From Serratia sp. FDAARGOS_506 (GTDB lineage: Bacteria; Pseudomonadota; Gammaproteobacteria; Enterobacterales; Enterobacteriaceae): a DNA stretch of 64,000 bases. The DNA lies in NCBI RefSeq assembly GCF_003812745.1, contig NZ_CP033831.1:1364001-1428000 (forward strand), given 5' to 3'. The notes under the pieces are model-generated. The model was not told where the DNA came from. It saw only the letters and a list, made by a program, of their open reading frames with translations, and ran no database searches. Position numbers and translations under genes: made by a program. Positions 1-12,450 of this stretch are shown in pieces (the stretch's first letter is position 1; each line of letters opens with the position of its first letter).

Positions 1-1125
1 GAGCTGTACCGGGCGTTGATCGCCACTCCGTCGATCAGCGCCACCGATGCCGGCCTCGATCAGAGCAATGAGGCGTTAATCAACTTGCTGGCCGGATGGT
101 TTGCCGACCTGGGCTTTCGCGTCGACGTACAGCCGGTGCCGGAATCGCGCCACAAATTCAACCTGCTGGCCAGCATCGGCGAAGGCAGCGGCGGCCTGCT
201 GCTGGCCGGCCATACCGATACGGTGCCTTACGACGAAGGCCGCTGGACGCGCGATCCCTTCACCCTGACCGAGCACGACAACAAGCTCTACGGCCTGGGT
301 ACCGCCGACATGAAAGGCTTCTTCGCCTTTATTCTGGATGCGGTACGCGACATCGACGCGAGCAAACTGACCAAGCCGCTGTACATTCTGGCTACCGCAG
401 ATGAAGAAACGACGATGGCCGGCGCGCGTTATTTCGCCGCCTCCACCGCCATTCGTCCGGATTTCGCCATCATCGGCGAACCGACCTCGCTGCAGCCGGT
501 GCGCGCGCACAAGGGCCACATGGCCAACGCCATTCGCATCGTCGGCCAGTCCGGCCATTCCAGCGATCCGGCACGCGGCGTCAACGCCATCGATCTGATG
601 CATGAATCCATCGGCCGCCTGATGGAGCTGCGCAAAACCCTGCAGGAGCGCTACAACAATCCGGCGTTCGCCGTGCCTTATCCCACCATGAACTTCGGCC
701 ATATCAGCGGCGGCGACGCGGCCAACCGCATCTGCGCCTGCTGCGAGCTGCACCTGGATATCCGTCCTCTGCCCGGCATGACGCTCGATAATATCAACGA
801 GCTGATGCATCAGGCATTGGAGCCGGTGAGTCAACGCTGGCCGGGCCGCCTGACCATCGAAGAGCTGCATGCTTCGGTGCCGGGTTACGAATGTCCGACC
901 GACCACCGCATGGTGGCGGTGATCGAGGAGCTGCTGGGCACCCGCACGCAGGTGGTCAACTACTGCACCGAAGCACCGTTCGTGCAGCAGATCTGCCCGA
1001 CGTTGGTGCTCGGCCCCGGCTCCATCGATCAGGCCCACCAACCGGACGAATACATCGACACCGCGTTTATCGAACCGACGCGCAAACTGCTGGGCCAGCT
1101 GGTCAACCACTTTTGCCGGCAATAA
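1..1125 (+). CDS. argE: Acetylornithine deacetylase ArgE (5' end outside window)
   Basis: Hydrolyses N2-acetylornithine to ornithine and acetate, the fifth step of linear arginine biosynthesis; cytoplasmic, M20 metallopeptidase family. The frame is open from base 1 ([11 protein letters not shown]), so about ten N-terminal codons, judged from the E. coli protein, lie upstream. Visible family motifs are the metal-ligand segment AGHTDTVP, then ADMKGFF, the catalytic DEE in TADEETT, GEPTS, and the C-terminal His in [10 protein letters not shown]. It ends at TAA and is followed by ppc on the same strand, as in E. coli. A short 7-bp inverted repeat (1141-1164) follows the stop without a T tract. 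The family assignment is secure; only the true start is missing. Confidence 0.96.
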   Translation, partial: ELYRALIATPSISATDAGLDQSNEALINLLAGWFADLGFRVDVQPVPESRHKFNLLASIGEGSGGLLLAGHTDTVPYDEGRWTRDPFTLTEHDNKLYGLGTADMKGFFAFILDAVRDIDASKLTKPLYILATADEETTMAGARYFAASTAIRPDFAIIGEPTSLQPVRAHKGHMANAIRIVGQSGHSSDPARGVNAIDLMHESIGRLMELRKTLQERYNNPAFAVPYPTMNFGHISGGDAANRICACCELHLDIRPLPGMTLDNINELMHQALEPVSQRWPGRLTIEELHASVPGYECPTDHRMVAVIEELLGTRTQVVNYCTEAPFVQQICPTLVLGPGSIDQAHQPDEYIDTAFIEPTRKLLGQLVNHFCRQ

Positions 1126-1383
1126 ACCCGACATTTAACAGGGGAAATGCTTTATGCTTTCCCCTAACTCAAAATAAGTAGAAAACGGCGAAATAAGCCG
1201 TGCTGATAACCGACGCGCCGTAATTAAATTTCAGAAAAAGCGCCGATTTTGATGTTTTTTTGCTAAAAATAGTGTCAATTGACGATTGGACAGGAACGCG
1301 ATGTGATCAGGCAGGCGGTCTGCGCCTGACGCGTGAAATTTATTTACAAGATAAAAATCATACAGAACTGGGTCAGGGGTTAT

Positions 1384-4020
1384 ATGAACGAACAATATTC
1401 GGCAATGCGCAGTAATGTCAGTATGCTCGGCAAATTGCTCGGCGATACCATCAAAGAAGCGCTGGGCGAGCATATTCTCGATCGCGTTGAGACCATCCGT
1501 AAGCTTTCCAAATCCTCACGCGCCGGCAACGAAGCGCATCGCCAGGAACTGCTCTCCACCCTGCAGAATCTGTCCAACGACGAGCTGCTGCCGGTGGCGC
1601 GCGCCTTCAGCCAGTTCCTCAACCTGACCAACGTCGCCGAGCAGTACCACAGCATTTCGCCCAACGGCGAGGCCGCCAGCAATCCGGAAGCATTGGCTCA
1701 GCTGTTCAGCCGTCTCAAAGACAAAAAACTCAGCGACAAAGAGCTGCAGCACGCGGTGTCGCAACTTTCCATCGAACTGGTGCTGACGGCACACCCGACG
1801 GAGATCACCCGCCGCACCCTGATCCACAAGCTGGTGGAGGTCAACACCTGCCTCAGCCAGCTCGATCACAACGATCTGGCCGACTACGAGCGCAACAAGA
1901 TCATGCGCCGCCTGCGCCAGCTGGTGGCCCAGTCGTGGCACACCGATGAAATTCGCAAACACCGCCCCTCCCCGATCGACGAAGCCAAGTGGGGCTTCGC
2001 GGTGGTGGAAAACAGCCTGTGGGAAGGCGTGCCGGCGTTCCTGCGCGAGTTCAACGAGCAGTTGGAAAACTCCATCGATTACAGCCTGCCGGTGGAAGCG
2101 GTGCCGGTGCGCTTCACCTCCTGGATGGGCGGCGACCGCGACGGCAACCCGAACGTGACCGCCGAAATCACCCGCCATGTGCTGCTGCTCAGCCGCTGGA
2201 AAGCCTGCGACCTGTTCACCCGCGATATCCAGGTGCTGGTCTCCGAGCTGTCGATGACCGAATGCACCCCTGAGCTGCGCGCCCGCGCCGGCGGTGACGA
2301 GGTGCAGGAACCGTACCGCGAAATCATGAAGCAGCTGCGCAGCCAGCTGATGAGCTCCCAGGCTTATCTGGAAGGTCGCCTGAAGGGCGAGCGCGTGCTG
2401 AAGCCACACGACCTGCTGGTGAACAACGAGCAGCTGTGGGAGCCGCTGTATGCCTGCTACCAGTCGCTGCAGGCCTGCGGCATGGGCATCATCGCCAACG
2501 GTCAGCTGCTGGACACCCTGCGCCGCGTGCGCTGCTTCGGCGTGCCGCTGGTACGCATCGACGTGCGCCAGGAAAGCACCCGCCATACCGAAGCCATCGC
2601 CGAGCTGACCCGCTACCTGGGGCTGGGCGACTATGAAAGCTGGTCGGAAGCCGATAAACAGGCGTTCCTGATCCGTGAGCTGAACTCCAAACGCCCGCTG
2701 GTGCCGCTGAAATGGCAACCGAGCGCCGACACGCAGGAAGTGCTGGAAACCTGCCGGGTGATCGCCGAAGCGCCGCAGGGCTCGATCGCCGCCTACGTGA
2801 TTTCGATGGCGCGCACGCCTTCCGACGTGCTGGCGGTGCACCTGCTGTTGAAAGAGGCCGGCTGCCCGTTCGCGCTGCCGGTCGCCCCGCTGTTCGAAAC
2901 CCTCGACGATCTGAACAACGCCGACGACGTGATGACCCAGTTGCTGAACATCGACTGGTATCGCGGCTTTATTCAGGGCAAACAGATGGTGATGATCGGC
3001 TACTCCGACTCGGCGAAAGACGCCGGCGTGATGGCGGCTTCCTGGGCGCAATACCGCGCGCAGGACGCACTGATCAAAACCTGTGAAAAGGCCGGCGTGG
3101 CGCTGACGCTGTTCCACGGCCGCGGCGGTTCCATCGGCCGCGGCGGCGCACCGGCGCATGCGGCGCTGCTGTCGCAGCCGCCGGGCAGCCTGAAGGGCGG
3201 CCTGCGCGTTACCGAACAGGGCGAGATGATCCGCTTCAAATTCGGCCTGCCGGAAGTCACCATCAGCAGCCTGGCGCTCTATGCCGGTGCCATCCTCGAG
3301 GCCAACCTGCTGCCGCCGCCGGAACCGAAGAAAGAATGGCGGGCGTTGATGGACGACCTGTCCGATACATCCTGTCGGATGTATCGCGGTTACGTGCGTG
3401 AAAACCCGGACTTCGTGCCTTACTTCCGCGCGGCCACGCCGGAGCTGGAGCTGGGTAAACTGCCGCTGGGCTCACGCCCGGCCAAACGCAAGCCGAACGG
3501 CGGCGTGGAAAGCCTGCGCGCCATCCCGTGGATCTTCGCCTGGACGCAGAACCGCCTGATGCTGCCGGCCTGGCTCGGCGCCGGTGCCGGATTACAGGAA
3601 GCGGTGAAAGCAGGCAAACAGGCGGAGCTGGAGGCGATGTGCCGCGACTGGCCATTCTTCTCCACCCGCATCGCCATGCTGGAAATGGTGTTCGCCAAGG
3701 CCGACCTGTGGCTGGCGGAATACTACGATCAGCGCCTGGTGGATAAGTCGCTGTGGCCGCTGGGCCAACAGTTGCGCGATCAGCTGGAAAGTGACATCAA
3801 GGTGGTGCTGACCATCGCCAACGATGCGCACCTGATGGAAGACCTGCCGTGGATCGCCGAATCTATCGCGCTGCGCAACGTTTATACCGACCCGCTGAAC
3901 GTCTTGCAGGCCGAACTGCTGCACCGTTCGCGTCAGCAGGAACAGCCGGACGCCCGCGTCGAGCAGGCGCTGATGGTCACCATCGCCGGCGTCGCCGCCG
4001 GGATGCGCAACACCGGCTAG
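1384..4020 (+). CDS. ppc: Phosphoenolpyruvate carboxylase
   Basis: Carboxylates phosphoenolpyruvate with bicarbonate to oxaloacetate, the main anaplerotic reaction feeding the TCA cycle; cytoplasmic tetramer. The ATG at 1384 is chosen because the product then begins [16 protein letters not shown] like E. coli Ppc and has 878 residues; an upstream in-frame extension to 1333 has no support. The catalytic His137 lies in LTAHPTE, the Arg-rich phosphate-binding loop in [11 protein letters not shown], and the conserved C-terminal GMRNTG is present. A GGGG ribosome-binding site lies a few bases upstream of the start. A strong terminator follows immediately, and the gene converges on metF. Confidence 0.98.
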   Translation: MNEQYSAMRSNVSMLGKLLGDTIKEALGEHILDRVETIRKLSKSSRAGNEAHRQELLSTLQNLSNDELLPVARAFSQFLNLTNVAEQYHSISPNGEAASNPEALAQLFSRLKDKKLSDKELQHAVSQLSIELVLTAHPTEITRRTLIHKLVEVNTCLSQLDHNDLADYERNKIMRRLRQLVAQSWHTDEIRKHRPSPIDEAKWGFAVVENSLWEGVPAFLREFNEQLENSIDYSLPVEAVPVRFTSWMGGDRDGNPNVTAEITRHVLLLSRWKACDLFTRDIQVLVSELSMTECTPELRARAGGDEVQEPYREIMKQLRSQLMSSQAYLEGRLKGERVLKPHDLLVNNEQLWEPLYACYQSLQACGMGIIANGQLLDTLRRVRCFGVPLVRIDVRQESTRHTEAIAELTRYLGLGDYESWSEADKQAFLIRELNSKRPLVPLKWQPSADTQEVLETCRVIAEAPQGSIAAYVISMARTPSDVLAVHLLLKEAGCPFALPVAPLFETLDDLNNADDVMTQLLNIDWYRGFIQGKQMVMIGYSDSAKDAGVMAASWAQYRAQDALIKTCEKAGVALTLFHGRGGSIGRGGAPAHAALLSQPPGSLKGGLRVTEQGEMIRFKFGLPEVTISSLALYAGAILEANLLPPPEPKKEWRALMDDLSDTSCRMYRGYVRENPDFVPYFRAATPELELGKLPLGSRPAKRKPNGGVESLRAIPWIFAWTQNRLMLPAWLGAGAGLQEAVKAGKQAELEAMCRDWPFFSTRIAMLEMVFAKADLWLAEYYDQRLVDKSLWPLGQQLRDQLESDIKVVLTIANDAHLMEDLPWIAESIALRNVYTDPLNVLQAELLHRSRQQEQPDARVEQALMVTIAGVAAGMRNTG

Positions 4021-4031
4021 TGAGTCTCATC

Positions 4032-4060
4032 GCGGCCCCGTTGATCGGGGCCGCTTTTTT
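4032..4060 (+). terminator. Rho-independent terminator of ppc
   Basis: A perfect 9-bp GC stem (4032-4040 with 4046-4054) with a 5-base loop is followed by six T. It lies 11 bases after the ppc stop codon. Confidence 0.9.
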
Positions 4061-4074
4061 ATGTATTCCCCCAC

Positions 4075-4104
4075 AAAAAAGGGCGCCGCGGTAAAGCGAC
4101 GCCC
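4075..4104 (-). terminator. Rho-independent terminator of metF
   Basis: Stem 4081-4089 with 4096-4104. The one non-Watson-Crick position is a G-U pair only in the minus-strand RNA, and the six A at 4075-4080 give a U tract on that strand, so it serves metF rather than ppc. Confidence 0.85.
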
Positions 4105-4125
4105 TTTTTCAATGGAACAAACCCG

Positions 4126-5043
<918 letters not shown>

Positions 5044-5067
5044 TCACTGTTTTTATTTCATCTTGAT

Positions 5068-5099
5068 GAGCGTCTATACGTTTAGACGTCTAGATAGAA
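5068..5099 (-). promoter_or_regulatory. MetJ operator (tandem met boxes) upstream of metF
   Basis: Contiguous 8-bp units match the met box AGACGTCT: 5084-5091 is a perfect copy, 5076-5083 (ATACGTTT) matches 6/8, 5068-5075 matches 5/8, and 5092-5099 matches weakly. They lie 46-77 bases upstream of the metF start, where MetJ with S-adenosylmethionine would block transcription. Confidence 0.85.
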
Positions 5100-5215
5100 A
5101 ATGCCGCATGTTGGCTAAAGAGTCAACAGGAAAATGAGGGGAATAAGATGATTAATCCTCACCCGCTCAACGAGGGAATTTCATGACGGCATCAGGGATA
5201 AGTATGGCAGGAAAA

Positions 5216-5241
5216 GCAAGGGGCGCGGTGAACCCGCGCCC
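5216..5241 (-). terminator. Possible terminator of metBL
   Basis: An 8-bp GC stem (5221-5228 with 5234-5241) lies 8 bases beyond the metL stop. On the minus strand it is followed by a T-containing but interrupted tract, so termination may be partial. Confidence 0.5.
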
Positions 5242-5249
5242 GCAGAGGA

Positions 5250-7685
5250 TTAAAGCAGCTGCGCCAACCGGTTAAGGTCTGACTGGATCGCTCCGGCGGT
5301 CACGTCGCGGCCGGCGCCCGGCCCGCGGATCACCAGCGGATTATCGCGATACCAGCGGCTTTCGATGGCGAACACGTTGTCGCACGGCAGCAGCGAGGCC
5401 AGCGGATGCTCAGGACGCACCGCCTCCACGCCGACCCGCGCCTTGCCATTGGCGTCGAAACGCGCCACGTGACGCAGCACCAGGCCCATTTCGCTGGCGG
5501 CCTCAAAGCGCTGCTGCATCTGCTGGTTCAGCGCCTCGCCATTCTCAAAGAACTGATCGACGGAGCCCAGCTCACAGCCCGCCGGCACCAGCGACTCGAC
5601 CCGCACCTGGTTCGGTTCGATGTCGTAGCCCGCTTCGCGCGCCAGGATCACCAGTTTGCGCATCACGTCCTGACCGGAGAGATCGACCCGCGGATCCGGT
5701 TCGGTCAGCCCCTGCTGCCAGGCCTGATCCACCAGTTCAGTGAACGGCACCGTGCCGTCATACTGCAAGAACAGCCAGGAGAGCGTGCCGGAGAAGATGC
5801 CGCTGATCGCCAAAATGCTGTCGCCGCTGTCGCGCAGATCGCGCACCGTATGGTTGACCGGCAGGCCGGCGCCGACGGTGGCGTTGTACAGCCAGTGGCG
5901 GCCGGTTTTGGCGAAGGCGTCGCGAATTTGGCGATAGGTATCGCTACACGAGGCACCCGCCAGCTTGTTGGCGCTGATCACGTGGAAACCGTAGCTGGCG
6001 AAATCCAGATACTGCCCGGCCAGCTCTTCGCTGGCGGTCACGTCGAGCACCACCAGATCGTCGAACGGGTGCGCGCGCATCCACAGGAACAGCGACTCTT
6101 CGTCCAGCTCCTGCGCCTCATCCTCAAAAAAGGCCAACGCACGGCTGGCGTCCAGCCCGTCGTAGTTCAGCAGGCTGCGGCGGCTGTCCACCACCCCCGC
6201 CAGGATAAATTCGAAACCGCTGCGCGCGGAGATATTGGTCTGCTCGCGGGCAAACAGCTCCAGCCAGCGCGACCCGATATTGCCCTTGCCGAACAGCACC
6301 AGACCGATGCGCTTCTCGGCGCGGAACAGGCTTTGGTGCAGCCCCTGGATCAGCAGCGCGGTCGGCCCCTGACGCAACACCGCCACCAGGCTGATGCCAT
6401 CTTCCGCCTGCCAGATAAACTCGACCGGCTGATCTTTCAGCTGCTGATAGAAACGGTGGCTGTGCAGCGGGTTCTTGCATACCCCGGCACCGACCATCGC
6501 CACCAGCGCCAACCCTTCGCGCAGGTGCAGTTCACCCGGCAGCGCCGAGGCCTGCAGGGTCGCCAGCGCGCTGTTGACCACCTCTGAGGTGTAGCACAGC
6601 TGCACCAGGTTGCGGTCAGGATGGATACCTACCGCCAACGGTTTGATCTGTGCGCGCTTGAGCACCAGATCCAACTCTTTCTGCGCCAGTTTGAAGTCAT
6701 GCTGAGCGGCGACGTGCAGCTCAATCAGGCACACGTCATCGTGGCTGGTGACAATTTTGGCGCCGGTGCCGGATGCCAATACGCGCTCGATGCGCGTCGA
6801 ACCCTGTTCCGGTTGGTAGCTGCAGCGCAGCTGAAGATCGATATCGCTGCCGGAGACCGGCTGCAGGGTGCGGGTATGCAACACCGGCGCCGCCAGACGC
6901 GCCAGCTCGCTGGCTTCGTCCAGACGCAGCAGCGGCAGCAGGCAGGCGTCTTTCACCTTGCGCGGGTCGGCGCTGTATACCCCGGCCACGTCGCTCCAGA
7001 TGGTAACGCGCGCAGCGCCGGCCAAGGCGCCGACCTGAGTGGCGGAGTAGTCGCTGCCGTTACGCCCCAACAGCACGGTTTCCCCGGCGTCGTTGCGCGA
7101 AATAAACCCGGTCACCACCAGGCGTTTGCCCGGATGTTGAGCCAACAACTGCTGCAGCAGCGGGTAAGAACGGCCTTCATCCACCTGCGGCTGCGCGGCG
7201 CGCTCGGCGCGCAGGAAATCACGCGCATCCAGCCAGGCCGCCTGCATATCCAGGTGGTTGAGCACCGCCGCCATCAGCCGCGCCGACCAGACCTCGCCGT
7301 GCCCGACCACTTCGGCGTAGCACACGTCGTCGACTTTGCCGTCCAGCAGCGCCGCCAGACGTTCCAGATCCTGAATAAACTCGGCGATCAACGGCTCGGC
7401 GCTTTCCGGCGGCAACAGGCCGCTGATGAGATCGCTGTGATAACGACGCAACGTCTGCTGCACCTGGTGCGCAGACAGGCGATCGCTCTGGCTGAGCTTC
7501 AGCCAGTTGATCAACTGGTTGGTGGTACTGCCGGCGGCCGATACCACCATCATGTCGCCCGGCTGGCTGTATTCCGCCATAATCCCGGCCACACGCAGAT
7601 AACACTTCACATCCGCCAGACTGCTGCCGCCAAACTTGTGCAGTTGACGCCCGCTCACCGGCCCTGCTACAGCAATTGCATTCAT
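5250..7685 (-). CDS. metL: Bifunctional aspartokinase II / homoserine dehydrogenase II
   Basis: Catalyses the first step (aspartate phosphorylation) and the NADPH-dependent reduction of aspartate semialdehyde to homoserine for methionine synthesis. 811 residues, E. coli length. Domain order: N-terminal aspartokinase (KFGGSSLADV near residue 18), a degenerate regulatory middle, then homoserine dehydrogenase with Rossmann motif FGKGNIGSRW (about residue 465) and catalytic segments NATVGAGLPV and GIFSGTLSW. It starts two bases after the metB stop, so metBL is one transcription unit driven by the MetJ-regulated metB promoter. The paralogues ThrA and LysC are excluded by context and by best overall resemblance to MetL. 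Confidence 0.97.
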   Translation of the reverse strand: MNAIAVAGPVSGRQLHKFGGSSLADVKCYLRVAGIMAEYSQPGDMMVVSAAGSTTNQLINWLKLSQSDRLSAHQVQQTLRRYHSDLISGLLPPESAEPLIAEFIQDLERLAALLDGKVDDVCYAEVVGHGEVWSARLMAAVLNHLDMQAAWLDARDFLRAERAAQPQVDEGRSYPLLQQLLAQHPGKRLVVTGFISRNDAGETVLLGRNGSDYSATQVGALAGAARVTIWSDVAGVYSADPRKVKDACLLPLLRLDEASELARLAAPVLHTRTLQPVSGSDIDLQLRCSYQPEQGSTRIERVLASGTGAKIVTSHDDVCLIELHVAAQHDFKLAQKELDLVLKRAQIKPLAVGIHPDRNLVQLCYTSEVVNSALATLQASALPGELHLREGLALVAMVGAGVCKNPLHSHRFYQQLKDQPVEFIWQAEDGISLVAVLRQGPTALLIQGLHQSLFRAEKRIGLVLFGKGNIGSRWLELFAREQTNISARSGFEFILAGVVDSRRSLLNYDGLDASRALAFFEDEAQELDEESLFLWMRAHPFDDLVVLDVTASEELAGQYLDFASYGFHVISANKLAGASCSDTYRQIRDAFAKTGRHWLYNATVGAGLPVNHTVRDLRDSGDSILAISGIFSGTLSWLFLQYDGTVPFTELVDQAWQQGLTEPDPRVDLSGQDVMRKLVILAREAGYDIEPNQVRVESLVPAGCELGSVDQFFENGEALNQQMQQRFEAASEMGLVLRHVARFDANGKARVGVEAVRPEHPLASLLPCDNVFAIESRWYRDNPLVIRGPGAGRDVTAGAIQSDLNRLAQLL

Positions 7686-7687
7686 GC

Positions 7688-8848
7688 TTACCTCGTTGCC
7701 GCCGCCTGGAAAGCGCGTTCCAGATCGGCAATCAAATCTTCACTGTCTTCAATACCCACTGAAATGCGCAGCAGGCTCTCGGAGATGCCGGCCGCTGCCC
7801 GCGCCTCCGCCGCCATGCCGGCGTGGGTCATGGTCGCTGCATGCGAGATCAGGCTTTCTACACCGCCCAGCGATTCTGCCAGAGTAAACAGCTCAAGGGC
7901 AGAGAGAAAACGGCGCAGCACCGCTTCATCGCCGTCCAGTTCAAAACTCAGCATCGCGCCGAAGCCGCGCTGCTGCCGGCGGGCGATCTCATGCCCCGGA
8001 TTTTCCGGCAGGGAGGGATGATACAGCTTTTTCACCAGCGGTTGCTGCTGTAAATAGCCGACAATCGCTTCGGCGTTTTGCTGCGCCGCCTTGATGCGCG
8101 GCGACAGCGTGCGCATGCCGCGCAGCAGCAGATAGCTGTCGAACGCGCCGCCGGTCACGCCGATGTTGTTCGCCCACCAGGCCAACTCGACCGCCAGCTC
8201 GGGATCTTTGGCAATCACCGCGCCGGCCACCACGTCCGAATGCCCGTTCAGGTATTTGGTGCAAGAATGGACCACCAGATCGGCACCGAGTTCGATCGGT
8301 TGTTGCAGGGCCGGGCTGAGGAAGGTGTTGTCCACCACCGTCAACGCGCCCGCCGCGTGTGCGGCGGCGCAGATCGCCGCGATGTCCACCACGCGCAGCA
8401 GCGGATTGCTGGGGCTTTCAATCAGCACCAGCTTCGGCTTTTGCGCCAGCGCCTGCTGCAAAGCTTCTGCATTACCCTGATCGACAAACAGCACGCGATA
8501 GGCACCGCGCTTGCTCAGGCTGTCGAACAACCGATAGCTGCCGCCGTAGCAGTCGTGCGGCGCCACCAGCAGATCGCCGGGCTTCAGCAGCACGGTGGTC
8601 ACCAGATGGATCGCCGACATCCCGCTGCCGGTCATCACCGCGCCGGCGCCGCCTTCCAGCTCCGCCAACGCGCGTTGCACCACGTCACGCGTCGGGTTGC
8701 CGCGGCGCGAATAATCATGGGCTCGAGGTTGGTTGAAGTCGGTAAAGTTATAGGTGCTGGACAGATGAATCGGCGGGACAACGCAGCCGTACTGTTCGTC
8801 GTCGTTCAGGCCGCTGCGTACGGCAATCGTGGCTGGTTTACGCGTCAT
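7688..8848 (-). CDS. metB: Cystathionine gamma-synthase
   Basis: PLP enzyme joining O-succinylhomoserine and cysteine to give cystathionine, the committed sulfur step of methionine synthesis. 386 residues with the Cys/Met-metabolism fold. The PLP-binding lysine is in SCTKYLNGHSDVV, and the N-terminal RSGLNDDEQYGCVVPPIHLS is typical of MetB rather than MetC. First gene of metBL and divergent from metJ; four contiguous met boxes lie 59-90 bases upstream of the start. Confidence 0.97.
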   Translation of the reverse strand: MTRKPATIAVRSGLNDDEQYGCVVPPIHLSSTYNFTDFNQPRAHDYSRRGNPTRDVVQRALAELEGGAGAVMTGSGMSAIHLVTTVLLKPGDLLVAPHDCYGGSYRLFDSLSKRGAYRVLFVDQGNAEALQQALAQKPKLVLIESPSNPLLRVVDIAAICAAAHAAGALTVVDNTFLSPALQQPIELGADLVVHSCTKYLNGHSDVVAGAVIAKDPELAVELAWWANNIGVTGGAFDSYLLLRGMRTLSPRIKAAQQNAEAIVGYLQQQPLVKKLYHPSLPENPGHEIARRQQRGFGAMLSFELDGDEAVLRRFLSALELFTLAESLGGVESLISHAATMTHAGMAAEARAAAGISESLLRISVGIEDSEDLIADLERAFQAAATR

Positions 8849-8906
8849 GGGCTCGCTCGGCTCTCGGTTCGGTGAATGAGGCCTAAAGAGTAATCGCAGG
8901 ATTAAT

Positions 8907-8938
8907 AGACGTCAATACATCTGGACATCTAAACTTCT
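8907..8938. promoter_or_regulatory. MetJ operator between metB and metJ (four met boxes)
   Basis: Four contiguous 8-bp units match AGACGTCT: 8907-8914 (7/8), 8915-8922 (6/8), 8923-8930 (6/8) and 8931-8938 (6/8); a fifth at 8939-8946 is weak (4/8). The position between the divergent genes fits joint repression of metBL and autoregulation of metJ. Confidence 0.88.
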
Positions 8939-9087
8939 CTGCGTATAGATTGAGCAATGGCACAATACCCGCTAAAATTATGCCGATATGACATGACGAT
9001 AAGATGTTAAACCACAATGTCCGGCCGAGGCGGGGCATTCAGTGACCCTGGTCGCGTAAAATTGACATTTATTTAGTGAGAACAGTG

Positions 9088-9114
9088 AAGATCGGGCATA
9101 ATTGCCCGGTTTTT
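9088..9114 (+). promoter_or_regulatory. Terminator-like hairpin in the metJ leader
   Basis: CGGGCA (9093-9098) pairs with TGCCCG (9103-9108) across the loop TAAT, the stem can be extended by A-U and G-U pairs, and five T follow. It lies in the 303-base metB-metJ gap, 38 bases before the metJ start on the metJ sense strand, so it would attenuate metJ or stop an upstream transcript. The rest of that gap holds only the met operator and AT-rich promoter sequence. Its function is inferred. Confidence 0.6.
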
Positions 9115-9151
9115 AGAATTTTGTAATTTTTCTGACAAGTTAAGGTGTCCC

Positions 9152-9469
9152 ATGGCTGAGTGGAACGGCGAGTATGTCAGCCCTTACGCTGAACACGGTA
9201 AAAAAAGCGAGCAAGTCAAAAAGATCACGGTATCCATTCCGCTGAAGGTCCTGAAAATCCTCACCGACGAACGGACCCGTCGCCAGGTGAACAACCTGCG
9301 CCACGCCACCAACAGCGAACTGCTGTGCGAAGCGTTTCTGCATGCCTTTACCGGCCAGCCGCTGCCGAACGATGAAGACCTGCGCAAAGAGCGCAGTGAT
9401 GAAATCCCGGAAGCCGCAAAAGCGTTGATGCGCGAACTGGGTGTCGATCCCGATACCTGGGAATATTGA
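9152..9469 (+). CDS. metJ: Methionine repressor MetJ
   Basis: Ribbon-helix-helix repressor that binds tandem met boxes as a dimer with S-adenosylmethionine as corepressor. 105 residues, the standard length. The beta-strand [15 protein letters not shown] that enters the DNA major groove and the following helix [19 protein letters not shown] are intact, and the protein ends DPDTWEY. A TAAGGTG ribosome-binding site precedes the ATG. Divergent from metB across the met operator; a U-tailed hairpin occurs in its leader. It ends at a bidirectional terminator shared with rpmE. Confidence 0.98.
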   Translation: MAEWNGEYVSPYAEHGKKSEQVKKITVSIPLKVLKILTDERTRRQVNNLRHATNSELLCEAFLHAFTGQPLPNDEDLRKERSDEIPEAAKALMRELGVDPDTWEY

Positions 9470-9501
9470 TAACCGCCCGGCGAACGCCGGCGGCAGAAAC
9501 G

Positions 9502-9527
9502 AAAAAAGGCGCCAAAGGCGCCTTTTT
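9502..9527. terminator. Bidirectional terminator between metJ and rpmE
   Basis: GGCGCC (9508-9513) pairs with 9517-9522 across AAA, flanked by six A on one side and five T on the other, so it works on both strands for the two converging genes. Confidence 0.88.
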
Positions 9528-9546
9528 CATCGGACGATAAGAAATC

Positions 9547-9762
9547 TTATTTCTTAGCGCCTGGTACGCTGAAACGCTTGTTGAAGCGGTCAACGCGGCC
9601 ACCGGTAGCAACGTCACGCTGCTTGCCAGTGTAGAACGGGTGGCATGCGCCACAAACGTCCAGGTTCAGATCGTGACCCACGGTGGAGCGGATCTTCATC
9701 ACGTTACCGCAAGAGCAGTTAGCAGTAACTTCTTCGTATTTTGGGTGGATACCTTGTTTCAT
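9547..9762 (-). CDS. rpmE: 50S ribosomal protein L31 (zinc-binding form)
   Basis: Large-subunit protein bridging the subunits. 71 residues. The four zinc-ligand cysteines of the C+ form are present: Cys16 and Cys18 in NCSCGN, Cys37 and Cys40 in VCGACH. This is therefore the zinc-replete version and not the YkgM paralogue made under zinc limitation. Divergent from priA, with a recognisable promoter about 105-130 bases upstream of the start, leaving a leader of roughly 100 bases. Confidence 0.98.
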   Translation of the reverse strand: MKQGIHPKYEEVTANCSCGNVMKIRSTVGHDLNLDVCGACHPFYTGKQRDVATGGRVDRFNKRFSVPGAKK

Positions 9763-9866
9763 GGGAAACCTCAGTTAAGGCCGTGTCGCTATCCAGCCCT
9801 GTTTCGCCAGACACCACACGTGGTTGATAATAGAATTTTGGTATCGAATTATACCAAAGGCGGCAA

Positions 9867-9894
9867 ATTATACAGCATTAGCCGAGGCGCGCAA
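9867..9894 (-). promoter_or_regulatory. Likely sigma-70 promoter of rpmE
   Basis: On the minus strand, a perfect TATAAT -10 (9872-9867) has TTGCGC (9894-9889) 16 bases upstream. A second minus-strand TATAAT at 9853-9848 sits inside an inverted repeat, TTTGGTAT (9837-9844) with ATACCAAA (9851-9858). Confidence 0.6.
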
Positions 9895-9932
9895 TCGGAA
9901 CCGTACATTTGCCGATGCGCCGTGTAAACTGA

Positions 9933-12158
<2,226 letters not shown>

Positions 12159-12187
12159 TCCCGGAAAAGTCCGATTTAGCTGCCGCA

Positions 12188-12203
12188 GTGCAAACGTTTA
12201 CCC
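12188..12203. promoter_or_regulatory. PurR-like / LacI-family operator upstream of cytR
   Basis: GCAAACGTTTAC (12190-12201) has the palindromic core AAACGTTT and fits the PurR consensus ANGCAAACGTTTNCNT except at its two end bases. It lies 30 bases after priA and about 250 bases before cytR. A LacI-family factor (PurR, or CytR itself) is the likely reader; which one is inferred. Confidence 0.5.
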
Positions 12204-12450
12204 TTGAAATTGCGAGCGAACGCTAAAAAACCTTCTCAGGTCACATTTTTTATGCAAATTAGGTAACAAAGGCGGGGCGTATTCTGTTTAGAATGTCTGC
12301 GAGGGCAAATTTTGTCGCCACCTCGCAGCGCGACGGAGTGCCCGAACGCGAGTGGCGCTCAATGACAAGCATCTCGCCCACCGCATGCCGGACATTGTGA
12401 GCAAACAGCAGTAGTGGCGTCGGCATGGGGCTGACGCAAGGAGAAAGGCG

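Noticed and set aside
1516-3159. 547-codon open frame on the minus strand inside ppc
   Set aside because: Same shadow effect; low-complexity composition, and ppc is intact on the plus strand.
6621-8021. 466-codon plus-strand frame opposite metL-metB
   Set aside because: Spans two real genes and their junction, has no motif or ribosome-binding site, and disagrees with the metBL operon.
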